In this document: positions 53,468 to 61,019 of the stretch, in pieces
Position numbering within the stretch: the stretch's first letter is position 1
How the letters are laid out: every line of letters begins with the position of its first letter
NCBI GenBank assembly: GCA_905216145.1
Contig: CAJMST010000009.1
Span: 1 to 64,000 of the forward strand
DNA from: an uncultured bacterium
Lineage (GTDB): Bacteria; Actinomycetota; Coriobacteriia; Coriobacteriales; Coriobacteriaceae
Length of the DNA: 64,000 nucleotides
Reading direction: 5' to 3'
Notes under the pieces: generated by a model
What the model saw: only the letters and a program-made list of their open reading frames with translations
Databases searched by the model: none
Told to the model about the DNA's origin: nothing
Position numbers and translations under genes: made by a program

Positions 53468-53711
53468 GGTTCTCGCGGTCGTTGCGTTGGCAACCACCGT
53501 CGTCGCTGGCGCTTTTGCAGGCTATAAGCTTGCGACAGATGATGAACTACGCGGTCGACTGCTGCGCGGAGCCCAGGATATTGTCGATACATCCAAGAAG
53601 AAAATGGATGTGATGACCGAAGATGTCGCTATGCGCACTGCTCAGGTGACTAAGAATCCCAAGATTAACCAAGATTGGGTTAACCATCAGTGGGAAAATG
53701 TTGGTTATTAG
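53457..53711 (+). CDS. Small membrane-anchored protein after parB
   Basis: 84 residues: one N-terminal hydrophobic helix (VLAVVALATTVVAGAFAGYKL, about 4-24) then a charged helical domain (DDELRGRLLRGAQDIVDTSKKK). It recalls YtxH-type small proteins but is not recognised. The start overlaps parB by 11 bases and has GGAGGATCAGG upstream, so it belongs to the parAB operon. It may localise something to the membrane; nothing further is visible. Confidence 0.75.
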   Translation: MKNKVLAVVALATTVVAGAFAGYKLATDDELRGRLLRGAQDIVDTSKKKMDVMTEDVAMRTAQVTKNPKINQDWVNHQWENVGY

Positions 53712-53720
53712 GTACCTAAC
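53708..53720. repeat. TTAGGTACCTAA palindrome, copy 2
   Basis: TTAGGTACCTAAC overlapping the stop codon of the 84-residue gene; same word as 50204-50215. Confidence 0.7.
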
Positions 53721-53740
53721 AATTACTTGCCTGTTTTGAA

Positions 53741-53775
53741 GGGGTCCTTGTCTTATACATGAGACAAGGACCCCA
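53741..53775 (+). terminator. Terminator of the parAB operon
   Basis: GGGGTCCTTGTCT pairs with AGACAAGGACCCC around TATACATG; ATATTTT follows. Confidence 0.85.
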
Positions 53776-53833
53776 TATTTTGGCTAAAACTAAGCTTGAA
53801 GAAGCCAAGTTCAATAGTATGAAAAAAATGAAA

Positions 53834-53868
53834 CAGCCCTGGTTGCATTATTTGCAACCAGGGCTGTC
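53834..53868 (-). terminator. Terminator of rlmN
   Basis: CAGCCCTGGTTGCA pairs with TGCAACCAGGGCTG around TTATT (stem about 53834-53868). The minus strand continues into TTTCATTTTTTTC. Convergent with the parAB terminator. Confidence 0.85.
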
Positions 53869-53871
53869 GGA

Positions 53872-53887
53872 TGTTTCACATGAAACG
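53872..53887. promoter_or_regulatory. Degenerate parS-like site
   Basis: TGTTTCACATGAAACG, two changes from the perfect sites, in the 3' region of rlmN. ParB binding would probably be weak. Confidence 0.5.
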
Positions 53888-53906
53888 TTATGGGGCACAG
53901 ACTCCC

Positions 53907-54959
53907 CTATGCGTTCTTCTGGACCTTGAAACGTTGCTTCAGCTGACCGCAGGCGGCATCGATATCATTGCCGCGAGAATTACGGATCGTGGTCTCGATG
54001 CCACGAGACTCAAGGCGACGCTGAAGATCCTCAACCTTATGAATCGGCGACGGCTTGAGCGGGCTGCCCTCGATGTCGTTAAGCTGAATGAGGTTAACGT
54101 GGCACAGCGTTCCCTCGCAGAAGTCGCAGAGCGCCTGCATCTCGGGATTCGTATCGTTGACGCCTTCGATCATGGCATACTCATAGGTCGGGCGGCGGCC
54201 AGTCTTCTCGGTGTAGAGCTGAAGCGCTTCGTGAAGGCGAAGCAGCGTGTACTTCTTAACACCGGGCATGAGCTTATTGCGCGTCGACTGGATGGCGGAA
54301 TGCAGGGAAACGGCAAGCGTGAATTGCTCGGGGATGTCGGCAAATTTGCGAATACCGGGAATAACGCCGCTGGTAGAGACGGTGAGGTGACGAGCGCCGA
54401 TACCGATGCCGTCGGGGTCGTTGAGGATTCGCAGCGCCTTGAGAACCTCGTCGTAGTTGGCAAACGGCTCGCCCTGGCCCATAAAGACAACGCTCGTGGC
54501 GCGCTCACCAAAGTCGTTGGATACATGAAGTACCTGGTCGACGATCTCTTGAGCGGTCAGAGAACGCTTGAGGCCGTTGAGGCCGGTAGCGCAAAAGGCG
54601 CAGCCCATGCCACAGCCTGCCTGGGTTGACACGCAGACGGAAAGCTTGTTGCGACGGGGCATACCGACGGTCTCGACGGAAACGCCGTCGTGGTACTCGA
54701 GCAGATACTTGCGCGAGCCATCTTTGGAAACCTGCTTGGTGAGTTCAGTCGGCGTGTCAAAGGCAAAAGCCTCTTTAAGCTGCTCGCGGAAAGCCTTGGG
54801 AAGGTTGGTCATGTCGTCAAACGAACAAACGTTCTTCTCAAAGACCCATTCGATGAGCTGCTTTGCGCGGAAGGCGGGCTGGCCAAGTTCGGCCACGAGC
54901 TCGCGAATATCGTTTTGGCTCAAGTCGCGAATGTCCTGAGATTTAGTCCTGGGATTCAT
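53907..54959 (-). CDS. rlmN: 23S rRNA (A2503-C2)/tRNA (A37-C2) methyltransferase RlmN
   Basis: A 350-residue radical-SAM enzyme. The cluster motif CxxxCxxC is Cys116, Cys120, Cys123 (in STQAGCGMGCAFCATG). The C-terminal catalytic Cys337 lies in IDAACGQL. FMGQGEPFANYDEV and TVSTSGVIPGIRKFA are family signatures. It methylates 23S A2503 (and tRNA A37) with a methyl-Cys intermediate. The start ATG follows GAAAGGCTTCC. It is divergent from ddl. Confidence 0.96.
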   Translation of the reverse strand: MNPRTKSQDIRDLSQNDIRELVAELGQPAFRAKQLIEWVFEKNVCSFDDMTNLPKAFREQLKEAFAFDTPTELTKQVSKDGSRKYLLEYHDGVSVETVGMPRRNKLSVCVSTQAGCGMGCAFCATGLNGLKRSLTAQEIVDQVLHVSNDFGERATSVVFMGQGEPFANYDEVLKALRILNDPDGIGIGARHLTVSTSGVIPGIRKFADIPEQFTLAVSLHSAIQSTRNKLMPGVKKYTLLRLHEALQLYTEKTGRRPTYEYAMIEGVNDTNPEMQALCDFCEGTLCHVNLIQLNDIEGSPLKPSPIHKVEDLQRRLESRGIETTIRNSRGNDIDAACGQLKQRFKVQKNA

Positions 54960-55044
54960 GGAAGCCTTTCGATTTTGGGGAAACGTAGAGGGTATCGCTA
55001 CAATATGGTATCAGCTGCAGAAATTATAGAGGAGGAGTCTGCCC

Positions 55045-56010
55045 ATGCCGGGTAAAAGCCTAAAGAACATGCACGTAGCGGTCTTGGCGGGCGGTCATTC
55101 CGCTGAGCGCGAGATCTCGCTCAATTCGGGAAAGAACGTCGTGGTGGCACTGAAGGAAGCCGGCTACACCTCGGTGGAGCTGCTCGACACGGCCGCTGAT
55201 GACTTTATGGTAACCATGGCGACCGGCGGCTTTGACGTGGCGTTTATCGCCATGCACGGTGCCGGCGGCGAGGATGGTGCCATGCAGGGCGCCATGGAGA
55301 CCCTGGGTATCCCCTACACGGCCTCGGGCGTGCTTGCCAGCGCCTGCGGTGCCGACAAGGAGGTCTCTAAGCTCCTGTACGCCAAGGCGGGCATTCCCAT
55401 TGCCCCCGGCCTTGCGCTCGAGGTGGGCGATGAAGTCGATATCGATCATATCGTCGAGGTTTGTGGCGAGCGCTGCTTTGTGAAGCCGGCCGTCAACGGT
55501 TCCAGCTATGGCATTTCCCTGGTCCATGAGCCCTCCGAGCTGCCCGCGGCAATCGCCAAGGCGTTTGAGTACGGCGACAAAGTGCTGGTCGAGAAGTGCA
55601 TCGAGGGTACCGAGATCACCGTTGGCGTATACGGTGAAGATGACGTGCGCGCCCTGCCGATTGTCGAGATCCGTAAGCCCGAGGACTGCGAGTTCTACGA
55701 TCTGGACGTGAAATATGTCGACCCTACGGACATCCATCGCATTCCGGCGCAGATTTCACCCGAGAACTATGCTCGTGCCCAGGAGCTTGCCTGTGCCGCT
55801 CACAAGGCCCTCGGTTGCCTGGGCATCTCGCGCAGCGATTTTATCGTGAGCGAGGACGGCCCCGTTATCCTCGAGACCAATACCATTCCCGGCATGACCG
55901 ATACGTCGCTGTATCCGGATGAGATCCGCCACACCGACGACATGACGTTCCCGCAGGTCTGTGACAGCCTAATCCGTATGGGTCTTCGTCGAGCGGGCAT
56001 TGCATGCTAA
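55045..56010 (+). CDS. ddl: D-alanine-D-alanine ligase
   Basis: A 321-residue ATP-grasp enzyme that makes the D-Ala-D-Ala end of peptidoglycan precursors. N-terminal VAVLAGGHSAEREISLNSG; ATP-binding KPAVNGSSYGISLV; EKCIEGTEITVGV; C-terminal ETNTIPGMTDTSLYP. The ATG follows GAGGAGTCTGCCC. Its last bases overlap the start of the downstream helicase gene by 7. It carries the Tyr-type DD-ligase loop, so D-Ala-D-Lac activity is not suggested. Confidence 0.95.
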   Translation: MPGKSLKNMHVAVLAGGHSAEREISLNSGKNVVVALKEAGYTSVELLDTAADDFMVTMATGGFDVAFIAMHGAGGEDGAMQGAMETLGIPYTASGVLASACGADKEVSKLLYAKAGIPIAPGLALEVGDEVDIDHIVEVCGERCFVKPAVNGSSYGISLVHEPSELPAAIAKAFEYGDKVLVEKCIEGTEITVGVYGEDDVRALPIVEIRKPEDCEFYDLDVKYVDPTDIHRIPAQISPENYARAQELACAAHKALGCLGISRSDFIVSEDGPVILETNTIPGMTDTSLYPDEIRHTDDMTFPQVCDSLIRMGLRRAGIAC

Positions 56011-58898
56011 TCGAGGACGCGGTTTCGTCAGGAACGCCGCAGTTTGTCATCGACTCCTATGCCACGCTTGCCGAGCGCGCCAAAACGCAGTCCTTCGGCC
56101 TTATCGAGGAAGATGTAATCGTCCTCGATACCGAGACCACGGGTCTTTCGGTGCAGGACAATGAGCTGATCGAGATCTCGGCGGCCCGCCTTTCGGGCCG
56201 CGAGGTCGTCGACCGCTTCGATACCTTCGTGCATCCCAAGCAACTGATTCCCGCCGAGATTACCGAGCTCACGAGCATTACAAATGCCGATGTGGCAGAT
56301 GCCCCGTCGGCCGTTGAGGCCGTCGCCGCTCTCGCCGATTTTGTCGGTGGTTGCCCGGTGATCGCACATAACGCCACGTTCGATCGCTCGTTTATCGAGT
56401 CGGTCAAAGGCGGCGTCAACGTGAGCGATATTTGGATCGATTCGCTGGCGCTGTCGCGCATCGCGCTTCCGCGCCTGGCCTCGCACAAGCTGTCTTTTAT
56501 GGCCGATCTGTTTGGCTGTGACTCGGTATCACACCGTGCCAATGCCGACGTCGACGCCCTGTGTGGCGTATGGCGTGTGTTGCTCGTGGCGCTCACCGAC
56601 TTGCCCCAGGGCTTCATGGCGCGCCTGGCCGACATGCATCCGGATGTGCCTTGGTCCTATCGTCCTATCTTCTCATTCTTGGCGGGGCAGAACCCTGGTT
56701 CTATCTTCTCTCTCAGCGCCGCTCGTGCTGACGTTCTCAAGGCCGATCGCGCCGACGATCGGGTGGACGCCGACGAACTGCCGGTCCTCAAGATGCCGAG
56801 TCGTGAGGAGATTGAGGCAGACTATGCGCCGGGTGGCCTGGTCAATCGCATGTATCCCACTTACGAGCCGCGTGATGAGCAGATCGCGATGGCGCTCGAG
56901 GTCCGCGATGCGCTGGTCACGGGCACACATCGCGTAATTGAGGCGGGCACGGGCGTCGGCAAATCGATGGCCTATCTGGTGCCTTTTGCCGAGGCAGCAC
57001 GCCGTAACAACATCACGGTTGGTATTGCGACCAAATCGAACAATCTTGCCGACCAGCTCATGTACCATGAGCTGCCAAAACTTGCCGAGCAACTGGACGG
57101 TGGCCTGTCATTTTGCGCTCTCAAGGGCTATGACCACTATCCGTGCCTGCGCAAGCTTGAGCGCATGAGCCGCAGCCAGGTCGAGATTACCACCAAGCGC
57201 GATCCGGCGGACACGCTCACGGCGGTCGCGGTCATTATGGCGTACGTCTGCCAATCAGCCGATGGCGACCTCGACTCGCTCGGCATTCGGTGGCGCAGCG
57301 TCAACCGCCCCGACTTTACGACGGCCTCGCGCGAGTGTGCTCGTCGCCTCTGCCCGTTTTTCCCTGATAAATGTTTGGTCCACGGCGCTCGCCGTCGTGC
57401 GGCGCATGCCGATGTGGTGGTCACCAACCATTCCCTGCTGTTCCGCAATGTCGCGGCCGAGGGCAGGATTTTACCTCCGATTCGTCATTGGGTAATCGAC
57501 GAGGCCCATTCCATCGAGCGCGAGGCGCGCCGTCAGTGGGCGCGCGTGGTGTCGGCGGACGAATCACGCGTTCTGTTTGAGCGCCTGGGTGGCTCGAGCA
57601 CCGGCGCGCTAAGCCAGGTTTCCCGTGATTTGGCAACCTCCGAGGGCTCTACGCTCTATCTGGGCCTTACTGCCAAGGCAACGTCGACGGTTGCGCGCGC
57701 GAGCATGGCAATCGCCGACGTGTTCGATGGCGTTCGCGAGCTCGGTCGCCGTGCCCGTGGGGGTTATGACAATGCCAATCTATGGATTGGCCCCGAGTTG
57801 CGCGAATCTGACGACTGGCATGATTTCTTGCAGTCGGCCTACACTGCCATCGACGCATTGGAACAGGCTGACAAGAGCGTCGACGCGCTGGTGCAAGCCG
57901 TCGCCGCCGACAAGCCCGAGGTTGTTGTCGACCTGGGTGATATTTCGCGCCGCCTGCACGAGCTGGCCGAGAACCTCAAACTCATCATTGATGGCACCGA
58001 TGAACACTACGTGTATTCGCTGCAGGTCAATCGCAGACTGCGTGCCGGCGGAGAGTCAATGACCGCAGAGCGCATCGACATTGGCGAGGCCTTGGCAACC
58101 GAGTGGCTGCCCGAGGTTCATACGGCTATCTTTGCCTCGGCGACCATGACGGTGTCCAAAAGCTTTGAACACTTTAACCACGCGGTCGGCCTCGATCGCA
58201 TCGGTGCCTCAACATCCTCATCGCTGCACTTGGACTCGAGCTACGACTTCGATTCGAACATGGCTGTAGTCGTTGCGGGCGATATCCCCGATCCGCGCGA
58301 TCGCGAGAGCTATCTTACGGCGCTCGAGCGCGTGCTGGTCGACGCCCATCTTGCCATGGGCGGATCGGTGCTCACACTGTTCACCAATCGGCGCGACATG
58401 GAAGACCTGTACGCCCGCGTTGAGCCCAAGATGGCCCGTGCGGGTCTGGAGCTCAACTGCCAGCAGCGCAACTCATCTCCTCGTCGCCTGCGCGATCGGT
58501 TTATCAACGAGCCGACTTCATCGCTTTTTGCGCTTAAGGCCTTCTGGGAGGGGTTCGACGCCAGCGGCGAGACGCTGCGCTGCGTCATCATTCCCAAGCT
58601 GCCGTTCTCGAGTCCCACGGACCCGCTCTCGTGCGAGCGCAACCTGCGCGAAGACCGCGCTTGGGCGCGCTATTCGCTGCCCGAGGCGGTGCTCGAGGTC
58701 AAGCAGGCGGCCGGCCGCCTTATCCGCTCGTCGACCGATTGCGGCGTGCTGATTCTGGCCGACCCGCGCCTGGTGACGAAGGGCTACGGAAAGAAGTTCT
58801 TAACGTCGCTGCCCACGAGCTCCTACCAGCGCATCGAATCGGCGCAGATCGGGCACTATCTGCAACTGTGGCGCGCACGCCACGAACGGCGCCGCTAA
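56004..58898 (+). CDS. dinG: DinG-family helicase with N-terminal exonuclease domain
   Basis: 964 residues. The N-terminal DEDDh exonuclease is complete: Asp42 and Glu44 (LDTETTG), Asp127 (HNATFDRSF), His177 and Asp182 (HRANADVDAL). The XPD/DinG helicase has Walker A EAGTGVGKS (313-321), DEAH at 499-502, and four cysteines (381, 445, 450, 457) that fit an iron-sulphur cluster; motif VI is QAAGRLIRS. The combination is the Gram-positive DinG/YpvA type. It likely processes DNA or RNA-DNA structures after damage. It overlaps ddl by 7 bases and overlaps the convergent WYL gene by 4 bases. Confidence 0.93.
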   Translation: MLIEDAVSSGTPQFVIDSYATLAERAKTQSFGLIEEDVIVLDTETTGLSVQDNELIEISAARLSGREVVDRFDTFVHPKQLIPAEITELTSITNADVADAPSAVEAVAALADFVGGCPVIAHNATFDRSFIESVKGGVNVSDIWIDSLALSRIALPRLASHKLSFMADLFGCDSVSHRANADVDALCGVWRVLLVALTDLPQGFMARLADMHPDVPWSYRPIFSFLAGQNPGSIFSLSAARADVLKADRADDRVDADELPVLKMPSREEIEADYAPGGLVNRMYPTYEPRDEQIAMALEVRDALVTGTHRVIEAGTGVGKSMAYLVPFAEAARRNNITVGIATKSNNLADQLMYHELPKLAEQLDGGLSFCALKGYDHYPCLRKLERMSRSQVEITTKRDPADTLTAVAVIMAYVCQSADGDLDSLGIRWRSVNRPDFTTASRECARRLCPFFPDKCLVHGARRRAAHADVVVTNHSLLFRNVAAEGRILPPIRHWVIDEAHSIEREARRQWARVVSADESRVLFERLGGSSTGALSQVSRDLATSEGSTLYLGLTAKATSTVARASMAIADVFDGVRELGRRARGGYDNANLWIGPELRESDDWHDFLQSAYTAIDALEQADKSVDALVQAVAADKPEVVVDLGDISRRLHELAENLKLIIDGTDEHYVYSLQVNRRLRAGGESMTAERIDIGEALATEWLPEVHTAIFASATMTVSKSFEHFNHAVGLDRIGASTSSSLHLDSSYDFDSNMAVVVAGDIPDPRDRESYLTALERVLVDAHLAMGGSVLTLFTNRRDMEDLYARVEPKMARAGLELNCQQRNSSPRRLRDRFINEPTSSLFALKAFWEGFDASGETLRCVIIPKLPFSSPTDPLSCERNLREDRAWARYSLPEAVLEVKQAAGRLIRSSTDCGVLILADPRLVTKGYGKKFLTSLPTSSYQRIESAQIGHYLQLWRARHERRR

Positions 58899-59812
58899 AG
58901 CGGACAGACGAGGGTTTTTGCCATATCGCACAGACGCTTTGACAGGGCGGGGTCATCCAAGATGCGGATGGCTCCGCCCGCTGCGATTATCTGGCTCAGT
59001 AGCCAACGCTCGGAGCCGTAATGCACGGTTACCGTTGCTATGTCTGCCCCGCGGCGCTCGATTAGGGTGATGCCGGCCCAGTCCAGATGCTCCGCCATAT
59101 CGAATGGCATCAAGAGCTTTGCGCTACGCTGCGTCCGGGCAAGGGAATCGTGGAGGGATGCAACGTCCGGTGCGTGAGGCACGACGGAGTCTTCCGTCAA
59201 GGCGAGCCCCTCGATTTTATCCATGCGATAGGTGCGCTGCTCATCGACCGCGATGTCCCAGGCAATCAGGTATGTTTGGTCGCCGTTTGCCGTAATGCGC
59301 AAGGGGTCGACTAGACGCTCGCGTGGCCGTGCATCGTCCATCGAGCGATACGAGATGCGGCAACGAACGCCGTCCTGAATGGCGCAGCTCAGCTGCTGCC
59401 AGTGTGACCCGTGGTTGACGGTGTCAAAGACGCGCTGGTTGTAGCCGAGCTCTTCGGGTAGAAGAGCATGTCGAATCCGAGCTGCCGCCTGGGGCTCGAT
59501 CCCCAACGATTCAAGTTCATGGTTGAGCACGGCGCCCTCGGCGGCACTCAGGCGCAGCGGTAGCACACGCCCGGCGTCACCGGTGAGAACCACACACTCG
59601 CCGTGGCATTCGCAGATGATGCGCGCGCCCGATTCTCGGTCCGCGAGCGTCGAGACGATCTCGAGAATCTCGTCGAGCGATACTCCCGTGATGTCAAAGC
59701 GGCCGCAAATCTCGGTTCGTGTCATGCCGCTCTCGCCGGCGGCGTAGAGGGCCTCCATGATGTCGATGGCGCGCGAGAGTCTCTGCTCGCTGGTGAGTTT
59801 ACGCACGGGCAT
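58895..59812 (-). CDS. pafC: WYL-domain regulator, PafC-like
   Basis: 305 residues from the ATG at 59810-59812 (a TTG seven codons upstream is possible). N-terminal winged helix (EQRLSRAIDIMEALYAAGESGMTRTEICGRFDI), then the WYL domain (RCRISYRSMDDARPRERLVDPLRI to NGDQTYLIAWDIAVDEQRTYRMDKI) and a WCX-like C-terminus. It follows and overlaps by 14 bases a second WYL gene, the arrangement of pafB-pafC, whose products together control the LexA-independent DNA-damage response in mycobacteria. Assignment to PafC rests on this pairing; no proteasome gene is in view. Confidence 0.7.
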   Translation of the reverse strand: MPVRKLTSEQRLSRAIDIMEALYAAGESGMTRTEICGRFDITGVSLDEILEIVSTLADRESGARIICECHGECVVLTGDAGRVLPLRLSAAEGAVLNHELESLGIEPQAAARIRHALLPEELGYNQRVFDTVNHGSHWQQLSCAIQDGVRCRISYRSMDDARPRERLVDPLRITANGDQTYLIAWDIAVDEQRTYRMDKIEGLALTEDSVVPHAPDVASLHDSLARTQRSAKLLMPFDMAEHLDWAGITLIERRGADIATVTVHYGSERWLLSQIIAAGGAIRILDDPALSKRLCDMAKTLVCPL

Positions 59813-60821
59813 GCTCGTGCACCGTCCTTTCAATGAGGTAGTTCCACGCCTGCTTGAGCGATTTGGGGGCCATGGGCCTCATGCCGTCCATGGCGTGGGC
59901 CATGCAAAATGAGGCGGCGGCTTCAAGGTCGCGCACGTCAACGGTCCAGATCCATCCCGCATCGGTGTGTGCGAGCTCACCTCGCCCGCGCGTGAGGCCG
60001 TTGATCATATCGATCTGCGTCTGAGGGGCGAACGAGAACGTGGCTGCAACGGGCGGTCGGTCGGCGAAATCGAATTCAAAGAACAGATAGTCGTTGAGAT
60101 TGAAGTCCGCAGGGATGGCGTAGGCCTTCGAAGGACGCCATGCGCGAACGATACGGTCGCAGCGGAATGTCCTGATGTCGTCGGTGACATTGTCGAGGCC
60201 GCAGAAGTACGCCACGCCCTCGCGTTCGAACATGCCGTATACGCAGACGGTACGTTCTTTCTGCTCGCCGCGTCCGTTCTGATATAAAAATCGCAGCGCG
60301 CATCGCTCGGCAAAGGCGCTCCATACCGCATCGACGGTGGGAGAGCGGCTGATCGGCGCCTCGTCCACCGTCGTCCTACCGGTGAGGTAAGCAATCTTGG
60401 AGCGAATGTCGGCAAGCGGCGCGGCAAAGGTGGAAGAGCCGGCCGCTAGCGTCTGGTCGATGGCGTTGAGTAGGATATCGGCGTCGTCTGCGGTGATGAG
60501 GCCGCCTGCAGCAAACGTGTGCTCGCGGTCGATTGTCCACGAGCTTTCCTCGGTCTCCTGCGCACCGGCGGGGCGAACCTCCTTGATTAAGATGCCACGC
60601 TCGAGCAGTTTGTCACGATCGCGCCGAAACTTGCGCTTATCCGAGTCGATATTGCCCGAGCCATATCCCAGGTCAGAATCCAAGACGATCTGCTCGGTCG
60701 TCAGCGGTTCGGGGGAGCTGTTGAGCACAAAGAAAAGATTGAGGATGCGCTGAGCCGTTTTATCGAAACCGGGCTCCGAATTCCCCTTTTTAATTGTTGC
60801 GGTCGCGTCGCTTGCCGTCAT
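59799..60821 (-). CDS. pafB: WYL-domain regulator, PafB-like
   Basis: 340 residues. N-terminal helix-turn-helix (about 22-80: KTAQRILNLFFVLNSSPEPLTTEQIV), then a WYL domain (ALRFLYQNGRGEQKERTVCVYGMFEREGVAYFCGLDN). It lies directly upstream of and overlaps the PafC-like gene. The WYL domain may sense nucleic acid or a nucleotide signal; in PafBC of mycobacteria single-stranded DNA activates. The ATG follows GAGGACTCT. The facing long gene at 61020 is divergent. Confidence is high for WYL regulator, lower for the PafB name. Confidence 0.7.
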   Translation of the reverse strand: MTASDATATIKKGNSEPGFDKTAQRILNLFFVLNSSPEPLTTEQIVLDSDLGYGSGNIDSDKRKFRRDRDKLLERGILIKEVRPAGAQETEESSWTIDREHTFAAGGLITADDADILLNAIDQTLAAGSSTFAAPLADIRSKIAYLTGRTTVDEAPISRSPTVDAVWSAFAERCALRFLYQNGRGEQKERTVCVYGMFEREGVAYFCGLDNVTDDIRTFRCDRIVRAWRPSKAYAIPADFNLNDYLFFEFDFADRPPVAATFSFAPQTQIDMINGLTRGRGELAHTDAGWIWTVDVRDLEAAASFCMAHAMDGMRPMAPKSLKQAWNYLIERTVHEHARA

Positions 60822-61019
60822 AGAGTCCTCGCATGAGAAGGTGGTTTGCTGCCATGATTTTAGTCCGATATGGAGATTAGGCTATATCCTTGTCCGCTCG
60901 GGGCGTTAAGATGGCCCGAATTCGGTCGTTTGCGCTCGCTCGGGGTATACTTTCGACTATATACGGTTCTAATGTGCATGCATTGGGCCTATTTGTCGGA
61001 TTATGGATGTGGAGCGCAC
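60822..61019. other. Divergent promoter region
   Basis: 198 bases between the WYL gene and the long plus-strand gene. It includes TATACT (60946-60951) and TATATACGG; no -35 with proper spacing is certain. Confidence 0.4.

Noticed and set aside
58895..60821. WYL proteins as CRISPR or phage-defence regulators
   Set aside because: No defence genes are near; the overlapping pair matches PafB-PafC better.
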